Below, in pieces: positions 52,760-62,700 of a DNA stretch of 64,000 nt. Positions within the stretch are counted from its first letter, which is position 1, and each line of letters begins with the position of its first letter. Under the pieces are notes generated by a model that saw nothing but the letters and a program-made list of their open reading frames with translations, ran no database searches and was not told the DNA's origin. Source of the DNA: Bacteroidaceae bacterium. GTDB taxonomy: Bacteria > Bacteroidota > Bacteroidia > Bacteroidales > Bacteroidaceae. The translations under genes were made by a program, and so were the position numbers. The stretch lies in assembly GCA_017509605.1 (NCBI GenBank), contig JAFWPH010000037.1, positions 62,001-126,000 on the forward strand, written 5' to 3'.

Positions 52760-55700
52760 TTACTTGACAAGTATCTTTTTGCCACCAATGATGTTGATAC
52801 CACGCTGCAGACGTGAGAGGCGTTGCCCCGACATGTTATAGATGGGTCCGGTCTCAAAGTCCGTCTGCTGAACATGTTCGATGATCTCGTCAATGCCCGT
52901 CACATTATCTTTTCCATAGTATGTGAGCGTCCAATTGGTCCAGCAAGTCCAGTCCCAGTCGATGACGGTCTGCTTGCGGATACCGATGGTCAGGATGCCA
53001 TCCTCGCCCACCGTGACAGGCATCTCATTCTTGTAGTATCCAGCCCTGAACCAATTGGAGGCCGCATCGAGCATGTTCGGCACATACAGTTCATTCGTCA
53101 GCCTCCAGTCGCCTGTTCCGCCCACGCTCATCACGCTCGCAGCTGTAGCGGCTCTGATGAGGGGCTGCGACACTTCTTCGCCATCGGCTTTGGCATAGAG
53201 TATGCCGTGGTTCGATTCTTCTGGTGTGGCATAGAAGGCATCATAGTCGTCTTGTGGCATTCCAGCACGGTAGAAAGCCTGAACGCCGACCATGTAGTTC
53301 CCTGCTGGCAGATAGTGGAGGGTCTGATAATAGTCGTAGTTCACCCAAAAGAGCTCGCCCGTGTTGTAGTTCACAGCTGAAGGCGGTGTACCAGCCCATC
53401 CCTTGTTGTTGTTCGCCGCATAGTCGGAGTTAACGATGACTTGGGTCATGTCTATCGGATGGTCGATTGAAGCCGTAGCGTAATCTTTCGGTATGCTCAA
53501 CTTGTTCATCACATCTGCAATAAGTGCCGATTGCTCTTCAATGTCGCTATTGGAAAAACGGCCTTCAATGATGCCTTCCTCGATGGTTTCGGCCAAGGTG
53601 GTAGCTTCAGTGATGGCATCGGCTGACGCGGTGTTGCGATACAGTGTCAGAGCGGTGTTGAGTTCCTGGCATTCATCGGTCAGACGAGTGTAGTTGGATA
53701 TTGACAGCTTGGCCTGTGTCATGGTTCCTGACAGCGCGCAAAGCGCGTCAAAGCGTTTGTGGGCGTCACTCTCGTTCTTGGCGGTCTCTATCATCTCCGA
53801 GAGAGCCGCGTATTCGGAAGCACCCATCTTGTATTCAAGCAGGGCTTCTGCCGGCTGGATGATGTCGGCGTTGAGACTCTCGACAATCTCGTCTGTGAAA
53901 TCGTAGGCATGGTAGATGAGTTGGAAGTGTCCCCATGCCGCCCAGCGTGCTGCACCTGAATTCGCACGCGACCGGATGCCGATATGCAATGTGCCATCAG
54001 TCACAATGCCATAGAGTGTCTGGTTGTAACGCCCCGACATGAATGCCGTCGATGCGCCTTGAGATGAATTAGGCACCCAGCCTTTACCCGTATCGTAGTC
54101 GGTCTGCCAGCTATCCACCACGTAAGCAGCTTCAGCGGATACATCTGCCATGATATGCTTCACGTTCTTTTCTGTCGTATTGAAGAAGAGTTGTGCTTTG
54201 ACCTCCTCCGAACCATCGTAAGAACCATTGGAACCCGGACGGTAAAAGGCGTATGCATTGAACTGGTATATACCGTTTGGCAGTCCCGATACGTCTTGAT
54301 AGATCTCAAATGCTGTCTCAAAGGCCTCGGCACATGGAAAGTCCGTCAAGCCTGTGCTGATGTTCGTGTTTGTGTTCACCCATCCTGCACTGGAGTCGAA
54401 ATTGGGATTGACCAGCACGTCGGTCACATCAGCACCCGACTGCATGCCGTTCTCCTTGACATCGGTCATCATTGAAAGTAGTTTCTCAGCAGCGACTTTA
54501 ATCTTGTCTGTGGTCAGCAGACAGTCGTCGATGATGTCGCGGCCCTCACCCATGAGATAGTCGCTGAGCGCATCAACCTCTTTACCTGAATAACTGCCGC
54601 CTGTGATCATCGCAAATGCTTCATCGTATGCGGTTTTGTAGTCGATGTAGGCTAAGAAGTTCTCACGAATGGAACGAGCCTGTGAAGGCAACTCAACCAC
54701 TCGTTTTGCTATTTCATCGGGATCTGTGGCAGAAGCCAGTTCGTTGCGTGAGGCAATGTATTCATCATAAATAGACTGTGTATGGAGCAGTTTGGCTGCC
54801 GCTGATGCATAGTCGGGATTGGCTGATAGGGTCTGGTCGCGCATATAGGCGTAGCTCTCGTTCGATCCGCCGAGATAATCAAGCGACCAGTTGTCCATAA
54901 AAGTCCAGTCGGTCGGAACATTGCCAGGCTTACGGTAACCCAATGTGATGTTCGTACCTCCCTGAGGGACTACAACATAGAAAGTGTTGTCGTTATAATG
55001 ACCAGCGGCGAGATATATCAAACCTGTGGACATCATGTTCGGGTACCACACAGAGCCATTGTCTTCTATCAGTTCCACTTCGTCCACACCACTGTTCAAG
55101 GAAGAAAGGCTGGGGTCAGCAGCGATGGAGGTCATCGTACGTGTCATCGTCACATTACCCACAACTGCATACACCTCACCTCTGCCAGGCAAGACACCCG
55201 ACTGTTCTTTGTACATTCGATGGACATCAAGATAGGTGCCCTCACGATAGAACCCCTGCACATTCAGACGATAGATACCGGCGTACGGAACGTTTACGAC
55301 CTGGCGCATGTCGATATCAGGATAGGAGAAGAACTGGATGCTACCATTCCAATAACCTGGTATCGAACCAGACCAGCCTTTGTTCGTCTCATTACTGAAG
55401 TCGTGGTTCACAATCAAGTCTGTCAAATCGACAGGCTGAAGGGGAGAGGCATGCTCAACCCAATAGGCCAACACCTTGGCTTCCACCTCTTCTTTTGCTG
55501 CATTCAGACTTTCCGTAGTGCTCTCTGTGTTGTTATAGATAGCCTTTTCTGCATCGAGGTTGATGCCGGGGCAATCGTTCTCAGCCTTCGCAATGGAACT
55601 ACCTAAATCGGCTGCTGCCCAATAAAGCACCAAGTCGGCGTGTATCGACTCATACACGGAAGGCTCAACAAAGATCCAACGCGTCATGGCGGTTGCGGCT

Positions 55701-56251
55701 TCTTCCTCGGTCATGCCATCAGGCTCGCACAGGTAAAGGCGGGTGTCGTGCTTCGCACCGATTGCACCGATGTAAGTGTCGAGGAATGTTGTTGGCTTGA
55801 ATGTCGTGTTTCGGGGAGACAGACCGATGCGGAATGTGCCGTCGTCCTGTGCTTCCAGTGTCCAGAGATGGTCGCTGGTGGATGTCGAGGACTGATCCAC
55901 CCATATGCCGTCTTCTTGAATAAAAACACGTGCCCACTCACCCACCATGTTCGGCCGGTCCCCGTAGTCATTGGCTTCAATGAGATTAGTCCATACGTAG
56001 GATTCGCCATCCCATTCATTACCATCACTTTCGTCGGCGATGAACTTCACTTTGAACCCCTGAGTGGTTTTCCAACTTGCTTGTGTGCCCCAGTCGTTGT
56101 TACCGAGGAAAAAAGCACTTGCATCCACATTGTAAAGGTAGAACTCCCGTCCTGCCTCGAAGGTCGCCGCCTGTGGAACGGGTTTCTTCCATTGGGCATG
56201 GGCGGCAGTCAGCATCGCCACACACGCCAGTAAGAATAGAATTCGTTTCAT
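52760..56251 (-). CDS. Large secreted FIVAR/carbohydrate-binding protein
   Basis: 1163 residues from ATG 56251, chosen for its signal peptide (MKRILFLLACVAMLTAAHA); the frame also opens at 56302. After an N-terminal domain (FEAGREFYLYNVDASAFFLGNN, ...IFVEPS) come three related beta-sandwich modules, each with N.DF...GW and GxYxxxVxxFYRxG (about residues 280-480, 640-820, 950-1100). FIVAR-like helical linkers separate them, and there is a sorting-type tail (GPIYNMSGQRLSRLQRGINIIGGKKILVK). No catalytic motif seen. The module type also occurs in the metallopeptidase-like protein at 2-3364. It probably binds glycans at the surface. Last gene of a three-gene set downstream of the HTCS regulator. 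Confidence 0.82.
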   Translation of the reverse strand: MKRILFLLACVAMLTAAHAQWKKPVPQAATFEAGREFYLYNVDASAFFLGNNDWGTQASWKTTQGFKVKFIADESDGNEWDGESYVWTNLIEANDYGDRPNMVGEWARVFIQEDGIWVDQSSTSTSDHLWTLEAQDDGTFRIGLSPRNTTFKPTTFLDTYIGAIGAKHDTRLYLCEPDGMTEEEAATAMTRWIFVEPSVYESIHADLVLYWAAADLGSSIAKAENDCPGINLDAEKAIYNNTESTTESLNAAKEEVEAKVLAYWVEHASPLQPVDLTDLIVNHDFSNETNKGWSGSIPGYWNGSIQFFSYPDIDMRQVVNVPYAGIYRLNVQGFYREGTYLDVHRMYKEQSGVLPGRGEVYAVVGNVTMTRTMTSIAADPSLSSLNSGVDEVELIEDNGSVWYPNMMSTGLIYLAAGHYNDNTFYVVVPQGGTNITLGYRKPGNVPTDWTFMDNWSLDYLGGSNESYAYMRDQTLSANPDYASAAAKLLHTQSIYDEYIASRNELASATDPDEIAKRVVELPSQARSIRENFLAYIDYKTAYDEAFAMITGGSYSGKEVDALSDYLMGEGRDIIDDCLLTTDKIKVAAEKLLSMMTDVKENGMQSGADVTDVLVNPNFDSSAGWVNTNTNISTGLTDFPCAEAFETAFEIYQDVSGLPNGIYQFNAYAFYRPGSNGSYDGSEEVKAQLFFNTTEKNVKHIMADVSAEAAYVVDSWQTDYDTGKGWVPNSSQGASTAFMSGRYNQTLYGIVTDGTLHIGIRSRANSGAARWAAWGHFQLIYHAYDFTDEIVESLNADIIQPAEALLEYKMGASEYAALSEMIETAKNESDAHKRFDALCALSGTMTQAKLSISNYTRLTDECQELNTALTLYRNTASADAITEATTLAETIEEGIIEGRFSNSDIEEQSALIADVMNKLSIPKDYATASIDHPIDMTQVIVNSDYAANNNKGWAGTPPSAVNYNTGELFWVNYDYYQTLHYLPAGNYMVGVQAFYRAGMPQDDYDAFYATPEESNHGILYAKADGEEVSQPLIRAATAASVMSVGGTGDWRLTNELYVPNMLDAASNWFRAGYYKNEMPVTVGEDGILTIGIRKQTVIDWDWTCWTNWTLTYYGKDNVTGIDEIIEHVQQTDFETGPIYNMSGQRLSRLQRGINIIGGKKILVK

Positions 56252-56298
56252 AACTGTTAAGTATTGATTAGTGAATAGTTTATTTGTTGAATCGTATA

Positions 56299-58542
56299 TC
56301 ATTTCAGTCCTTGGGTGGCACCATACGCTGCGTCAAGACGACGTAGTTCGTCCAAAGGCAATGCAACGGCATCTTCTATTTCCAGAACCCCGTATGCATC
56401 TTTCATCCGCATGAGCGGATCGAGAGAGGTGGCTGTCAGCCATGGGAGCCAGATGTTCACACCACTGCCACGGGGGATTCTCATTCCCCATGCCTCGGTC
56501 TGGTAACCGCGATAGGCATAGCCGAGCTTGCCATCGAAGTCCATCGTGTGTTTCGTGTTCTTCTCGAGAATCTGAGCGAAACGCAACATGTACGGGTCTC
56601 CTGTCAGCACGTAAAGACGGAAGAACTCAAACGAGTTGTAGGCCAATCCACAGTCGCCACCGGAATGGCTTGAGGTAATGAGGGTTAGCCCAACGGTAGT
56701 CTTGTCGGAACTGATGGGCATTGACTTTCCTGGCTGTGGCGGAATATTCCACACGTAGCAGAAAGACATACTGTAGTAAGCAGCCTGACGGGCCACTTCA
56801 ATCCACTGTTCCTTTCCGGTCAGGTCATAGAGGCACAGAGCAGCCTCTACCATTTTCTGTCCAGATTCACGGTCAACGACATAACTCTGATCTATTACAC
56901 ATCCCATGTAGCAATAGGGGTTGTGTATTTGTTTCAGGCAATAATCGCCTGCTTTCAGTGCAGCTGTCTTGTATTTCTTGATGTGGGTCACTGCATACAT
57001 CTGAGTGAGGAAACGCACGAGACAGGGTGTCAGCATCTTACCCTTGTCATAGACAGCACCGTCGGAACTGTAGGACTTGGCGAAACTGCCGTCGCCGTTC
57101 TGCTTCAGCACTAACCAGTCGGCAGCGTTCCTGCAATAGCGGAGCCAAGAGCCTTTTCGTCCAGGGGCATGTTTCTCGGCCGTCATCCATGCCTCAATCA
57201 TCGCCTCCAGGCCGCCCTGCATGTTGCGAAGGTCGTTGAACTGGGTGCCACCACCGTCATAGTCAATGAAATCGTGGTTCACATGACTATAGAACACGCG
57301 AGGCAGACCTGAAGGCATGGGACTCTTCGTCGCCCAGAAATCCAACAACTGCTCACCTTTCAACTTGCATACGTTATCGCCCGTCTCCAAACCGTAGCGA
57401 TAAAGGTAGTAGCCACAGGCGGGCTGCATGCCCACAAAACCAGCGCAGTAGCTGACGATGCCGTTCACTTCGCCACTATTGAGGAACGTGGAGAACGGGA
57501 AGCCTGGTGCGCCTCTCGTCTTCATCCAGTTCTTGTCGAGTACCTCGATACCTAAGCGAAGCACTTCGTCGTTGCTGATATCCAGCAGTTGAGGAGCGTA
57601 GGAGTCGAATCCGAATCTGTAATGTGACTCCATTGAGGCAGGAAAACCAGTCTCACTGGCCACATGAATAAGCAAAGTGTAGTTGTGGACAACCGAAGGA
57701 TTGACAGGATGGCTACGCCATGCCCAATTGCGTTGCTCGTCGGAAGAACCGCCGACCAGAGTGTGTTCACCTTCAGCGCCTGGATATCAATAAACCAAGG
57801 CAGGAGCCTTGCCTTTCGTTCGGAATCCTAAAGAACCGAAACGCATTCCCGCACTGACAACCATTGACCGGCCTTCGTCTTCTGACACTGTAGCAGGGTC
57901 CAGATTATAGTCTGTAATCGACATAGATATGCCATCGGAATGCGACATCAGCATCGTCTGAGGCAAAGGCAAACGGTCCTCCCTGGCCAGTATCCATTCA
58001 TCGGACAGTCCCTCTCCAATGGAGTTCGCACTCTTATGGTCGCCGTTCCTGTAGATCACACCAGGCATGAAGAAGTCGTAGTCGTTGACCGTTGCGGCCT
58101 CATCACGATGCAACATGAACAACGAATTGAAAGCGTGGTCGGCACTGACCGACTCGGCAACATTGACCTCACGAACCAAACGCAATGTGTTTTCATTCTT
58201 GTAATCCACCGAATAATTGTCTGTTATCAAGAAGCGACTTCCTGCTGAGGTGGTAATGGAGGCAGTGCAGACAAGCGTCATGCCACTCTTGGACATATTG
58301 GAGTAAGAGGCGGTGTAGGTCACTGGCTGTTCTGCGTTTTCGCCATAGAGATGGAGCACTACCGGACATCCGCCTTCGGTCACGAAATCAACGTTATTAT
58401 ACGATATGCGCGGTGTATAGGTCCCATCAGAGGACGTGAGTGTCAGACGTAAATCGCCACTCACTATCGATGTTTCCTGAGCGAATGATTCGAAAGCGAA
58501 AAGCAACGCAAGAGTAATGAATAATGAGGTCTTTTTCATCAT
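56299..58542 (-). pseudogene. Six-hairpin glycoside-hydrolase-like gene interrupted by an in-frame TGA
   Basis: Two open frames, 58542-57787 and 57786-56299, lie in the same reading frame and are separated only by one TGA at 57789-57787 (LVY-stop-YPGAEGEHT). Together they code for 747 residues: signal peptide (MMKKTSLFITLALLFAFESFA), N-terminal beta-sandwich (about 25-250), then an alpha/alpha-barrel-like domain (GTQFNDLRNMQGGLEAMIEAWM, AVYDKGKMLTPCLVRFL, HSGGDCGLAYNSFEFFRLYV). TGG (Trp) to TGA is one base change, so a nonsense mutation is the simplest view; programmed readthrough cannot be excluded. Start overlaps the upstream gene's stop by 4 nt. The exact GH family is not identified. Confidence 0.75.
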
Positions 58543-59603
58543 CGTATGAAGTGTTTTTTGCCGTTTATCATATATATTCCAGGAGCGAGACCATGATGTT
58601 TTGTGTCAATCTTTCGACCCGACAAATCGTAAACTCCTTCCCATTCACTCTTTTTGCGGTCAGGGAGAATGTTGTCGGAAATGGGTGCATCGATGGCACT
58701 CGGCACTTCGCCGGATAATTGTAGAACATAATAAGTAGTGGAGCTGGCATTAAGGGTGGTATAGATGCCGCTGACGTCGGAAAGGGACACGGGGCGTTCT
58801 ACATCATTGGTCTGGATGGTGGCATTTTCAATGTCTGCATGATGTATGCGGAGTGTTGTCGGTTGTGGAATGTCGGTGTTGTTCACCACATGAATACGCA
58901 AGGCCGAGAAATCGGGGGAACAAGTGGCAGTGGCCGACAGTTTCGGCGTGTCATCCAGTGTCACTTTGTGTATGATTTCGCCATCGAGCGAAAGTGCCAC
59001 GTTCTCACCACTGAATTTGGCCTCCATGCGGTAGTTGCGGTTGGACTGTAGAATAATGTCAGCCGAGGATAGTGTCTGCAATGAACCATCGGTCGATTGT
59101 TCTACTTTTGAGGTGTTACCATCAATCCCCAGGCTCCAACGAACAAAGTTCTCGTGGTCGGTCAGACTGAACACAAGTATGAATCCGCCAGAACCACTCT
59201 GCCTGATGGCCTCAACAGCAATTGAACCGTCGTGGCCAGGCGAGACGTAGCATACCTGCATGTCCGTTGATGTGGTACGGATGTCTTGTTGACACAGACG
59301 GCCGCTCGACAGTTCCCATGCGCCACCGTAATAGTTCCATTCCAGTTTCTCTGACGTGAAAGAGTCGCGGAAAAGCAGTTGACCCTCGACATCCCGAATC
59401 TCGGCATTGTCGAATGCCACGACCGCTCCATCGCTACCTAAACCCCAGTAGGCATCACATCGTGAGATGAAGTTGTTGTAGGATCTCACCACTGTTTCGC
59501 CTTCCATCTTGGTTTGCAGCAGGTCGATGTCCAGAATGGTCTGAGCATGAGCCACCAAGAAGAATGATGTGTTTAAGATGATGTATAGTATGGCTCTTTT
59601 CAT
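58539..59603 (-). CDS. Secreted lectin/LamG-like protein with sorting-type tail
   Basis: 354 residues from ATG 59603, chosen for its signal peptide (MKRAILYIILNTSFFLVAHAQ); the first ATG of the frame (59657) lies in the -7 box. The mature part is beta-sandwich-like (FRDSFTSEKLEWNYYGGAWELSSGRL, GGFILVFSLTDHENFVRWSLG, NYRMEAKFSGENVALSLDGEIIHKV) and resembles N-terminal modules of arabinofuranosidase-type proteins or concanavalin-like domains. Tail GVYDLSGRKIDTKHHG...GIYMINGKKHFIR is of the sorting type. No catalytic residues identified. First of three genes controlled by the adjacent HTCS; the next gene overlaps its stop by 4 nt. Confidence 0.75.
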   Translation of the reverse strand: MKRAILYIILNTSFFLVAHAQTILDIDLLQTKMEGETVVRSYNNFISRCDAYWGLGSDGAVVAFDNAEIRDVEGQLLFRDSFTSEKLEWNYYGGAWELSSGRLCQQDIRTTSTDMQVCYVSPGHDGSIAVEAIRQSGSGGFILVFSLTDHENFVRWSLGIDGNTSKVEQSTDGSLQTLSSADIILQSNRNYRMEAKFSGENVALSLDGEIIHKVTLDDTPKLSATATCSPDFSALRIHVVNNTDIPQPTTLRIHHADIENATIQTNDVERPVSLSDVSGIYTTLNASSTTYYVLQLSGEVPSAIDAPISDNILPDRKKSEWEGVYDLSGRKIDTKHHGLAPGIYMINGKKHFIR

Positions 59604-59654
59604 TGTTTGATATGTGTTGTTTGTTATGTGAATGTAGTGTTGTCGATTTCGTTG

Positions 59655-59662
59655 CAAAGTTA
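59655..59662 (-). promoter_or_regulatory. -7 box of the HTCS-linked operon
   Basis: The minus strand reads TAACTTTG, 51 nt before the ATG at 59603; TTCG 20 nt upstream is a 3/4 match to -33. It lies in the gap after the regulator gene, where the regulator could bind. Confidence 0.55.
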
Positions 59663-59704
59663 AGGACGGGAATCGGAAATGACGAATATCTATCGTTCAT
59701 TGAT

Positions 59705-62700
59705 TTATAATTTCCGTTCAAATTTTCCGGGGGTGACACCAAATTGTTTCATAAAGCAAGAACTGAAGTACTGCACTGACGAGAAGCCTGTGAGTTCAGC
59801 TACTTCCTTGATGCTTCGCCCACCTTCGGCAAGCAGTTCTGCCGCCCGTCGCAATTTGGAGAAGCGGATGAACTCCTGGGGAGACATGGAAGTGAGACTT
59901 TTCACCTTCCGGTACAATGTGCTGACACTCATGTTGACGTGTTCTGCCATCTGCTCCACCGTAATGCCCGAATCCTGCATGTTGACAAGGATGAACTGTG
60001 TGAGAGAGTCGAGCAACTGTCGGTCGAGTTCGTTACGGGCTACGTTCTCGGTTAGAGCATAGGGCGATTGGGCATAGGTTTTGCTCAGCAATTGACGACC
60101 GAGTAGCAGATTGTCTATTTGCGCAAGCAATTGCTGGGAGTGAAACGGCTTTTCGATATAAGCATCAGAATGGGCTTCGAGCGCTTCGACATGGTCTTGT
60201 AACGACACTTTGGCTGTCAGCATGATGACCGGAATGTGACAGAAGCGTGAGTCATTCTTTACACGTTTGCAAAGCTCTATGCCATCGATGACCGGCATCA
60301 TAATATCGGTCACAATGATATTGACCATCTGGTTTGACAGGATGTCGAGAGCCTGTTGGCCGTTGTCGGCCTCGATAACGGAATAGGACGATGAGATGTC
60401 CTGGCTGACGAAATGACGGAGTTCTATTTCGTCGTCAACAAGCAGAACGGTCGGACGGTCGTTTTTCTTGGCTGTCGAAGGCGTTTTGTCGTCTTGGGTC
60501 AGGGGGAGTGTGAAAACAAAAGCATTTTCGCCTTGTGACTTGTCGTAGCTGAGTGTGCCATTCTGCATTTCTGCCATTTTGCGAGCGAGTGGCAAACCTA
60601 ATCCAGTGCCGTTGATCGCGGTGTTCTCACCTTCATGATAGACTTGGTGGAAAGGCTTGAAAATGTCGTGCAACTCGGTATCGGGAATGAGTGCACCATC
60701 GTTGCTTACACGGAGGACTGCCGAGGGTGTTGTTCCTCTTGTCTGTTTCAGGCTGACGGTGACTTGGCTTTTCCCATATTTCAGGGCGTTGCTGAGCATA
60801 TTGGTGACAATCTTGGTCAGTGCCTCAGCATCGCCCATGACGTGACAAGCGGCAGGTTCAGCCTTCAGGACATAACGAATGTCTTTCTGTTGGGCCGAGA
60901 TGGAGAACGAATTGTAAATGTCGGTCACGATTTTGAGGAAATCTACCATACGGACACTGAGCGGATAGGACTGCGCTTCGACACGGCGGAAATCAAGCAA
61001 CTGGTTGACAAGACCCAGAAGGCGGTTGGTGTTGCGGCGCATGATGGAGAGGGTCTCTGAAATGGTCTGTTGATTCTTGACGGGCAATGCATGATCGTTG
61101 TTGACGGTCTGTGATTCAGATGCGCTCAGGCGATCCAGACTGCCATTGATGAGGGTGAGAGGGGTGCGGATCTCGTGGGTGATGTCGGTAAAGAACTTGA
61201 TCTTGTCGTTCAGAGCCTCCTTCTCCAACTCGGCTCTTACAGCCTCTATCCGGGCTTTCCGACGTTGACGTGTCACCCTCCTGTAGTGATAGATGAAGAA
61301 CAGTGTCAACAGAATGGTTGCCATGGCATAGCAGAAGAGCGCGAGGGGTGAGCGAAGTGGCGGATATGGCACGTCGAACTCCAAAGTGGAACAGTGGCCG
61401 GACCACAATCCATTGATGGTGGAGGCTTCGACTTGCAAAGTGTAGTGTCCTGGAGTGAGATTGTTGTATTGAACTTTCTGCAAGCCTTGTGCCACTATCG
61501 GCTCCAAGTCCACTCCGTTGAGCCAATAGCGGAACCACAAACTTTGGGCAGACGAGAAAACCGGCACTGAATACTTCACACTGAAAGATGATGATTGTTG
61601 AACAATATCGGTAAAGAATACACGGTAGTTCTTCTTCTGCTGCTGGATGTCGGTAGGATTGAAGGCTATCATACCGCTGAGTGTGCCAATGTAGATTTCT
61701 CCTTTCGCATTCAGGTAACCTGAATTGAAGTTGAATTGGTCGGTAGGCAGGGAATTGTGAAGTCCGTATCTCACAATCTCGTATGTGGATTTGTTCAGGC
61801 AGAAAAGTCCGTTGGAGGTCGAAATCCAAAGGTAGCCGTTGGCATCCTCCAGGATCTTGCAGATGGTGATATTGGGGTGGGAGAGATTGGTGTCGTAGGT
61901 CTTCATGCATCTTGAGGCACGGTCATACAGGAACAGACCGTGAGTGTTGGTGCCTATCCACAGCCGATTTGAAGAGTCTTCAAAGATTGTGGTCAGGTCT
62001 TCGTATTCAGTGGGCATACGAACGGCTCGTTGGTACGGACGGTCGAGTTGCCACAAGCCGTTGTTGAACGTCCCAACTAGTATCTCGTGACTGAGGGTTT
62101 CGTAAATGCAATGGACAAAACTATAGCGCAGGCCTGCTATAGGTACAAAAGTCTGGCTGGCGCGTTCGTAATGATACATACCCGCCATGGTACCGATAAG
62201 GATCTCGTCGTCAGATGTGCGGAAAATCTGCACGATGGTGTTGCTCTGAAGTCCGTCGGCTGTAGAGTGGGAATAGTAATGAGCGATGATGGAACTTCGC
62301 CGCATGTCATAAATATACAGTCCTTCATCGAAGGTGCCAATCCACAGACTGTCGCCTGTGACAAGCAACCCTTGTATGTTGTTTGTAATGGACTTGCCAT
62401 GCCACTCTATACCTTTCATGCTAGAGAAGAGTCCGTTAGACGGGTCGTAATGGCACAGGCCTCCGTCTTCGGTGCCAACGAACAGGCCACCTCGTGTGTC
62501 GGGTATGATCTCTCGTACAACATTGGCTATTGGTTTGGATTGGCTGTCAATGGGCAGAAGGGTGCGGAAGTCCCTTGTACCGGCGGGAAGATAATCCACT
62601 CCACCGAAATAGGTGCCTATCCAGATTCCACTTTCACGGTCTTCGTACAAGGCATGAACAGCATTGTCGGATAATGACGCTGTGTTTGACGGATCTTTTA

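Noticed and set aside
57787-57789. Selenocysteine at the in-frame TGA
   Set aside because: No SECIS-like hairpin is apparent and the surrounding motif does not suggest a redox residue; a Trp to stop mutation is simpler.
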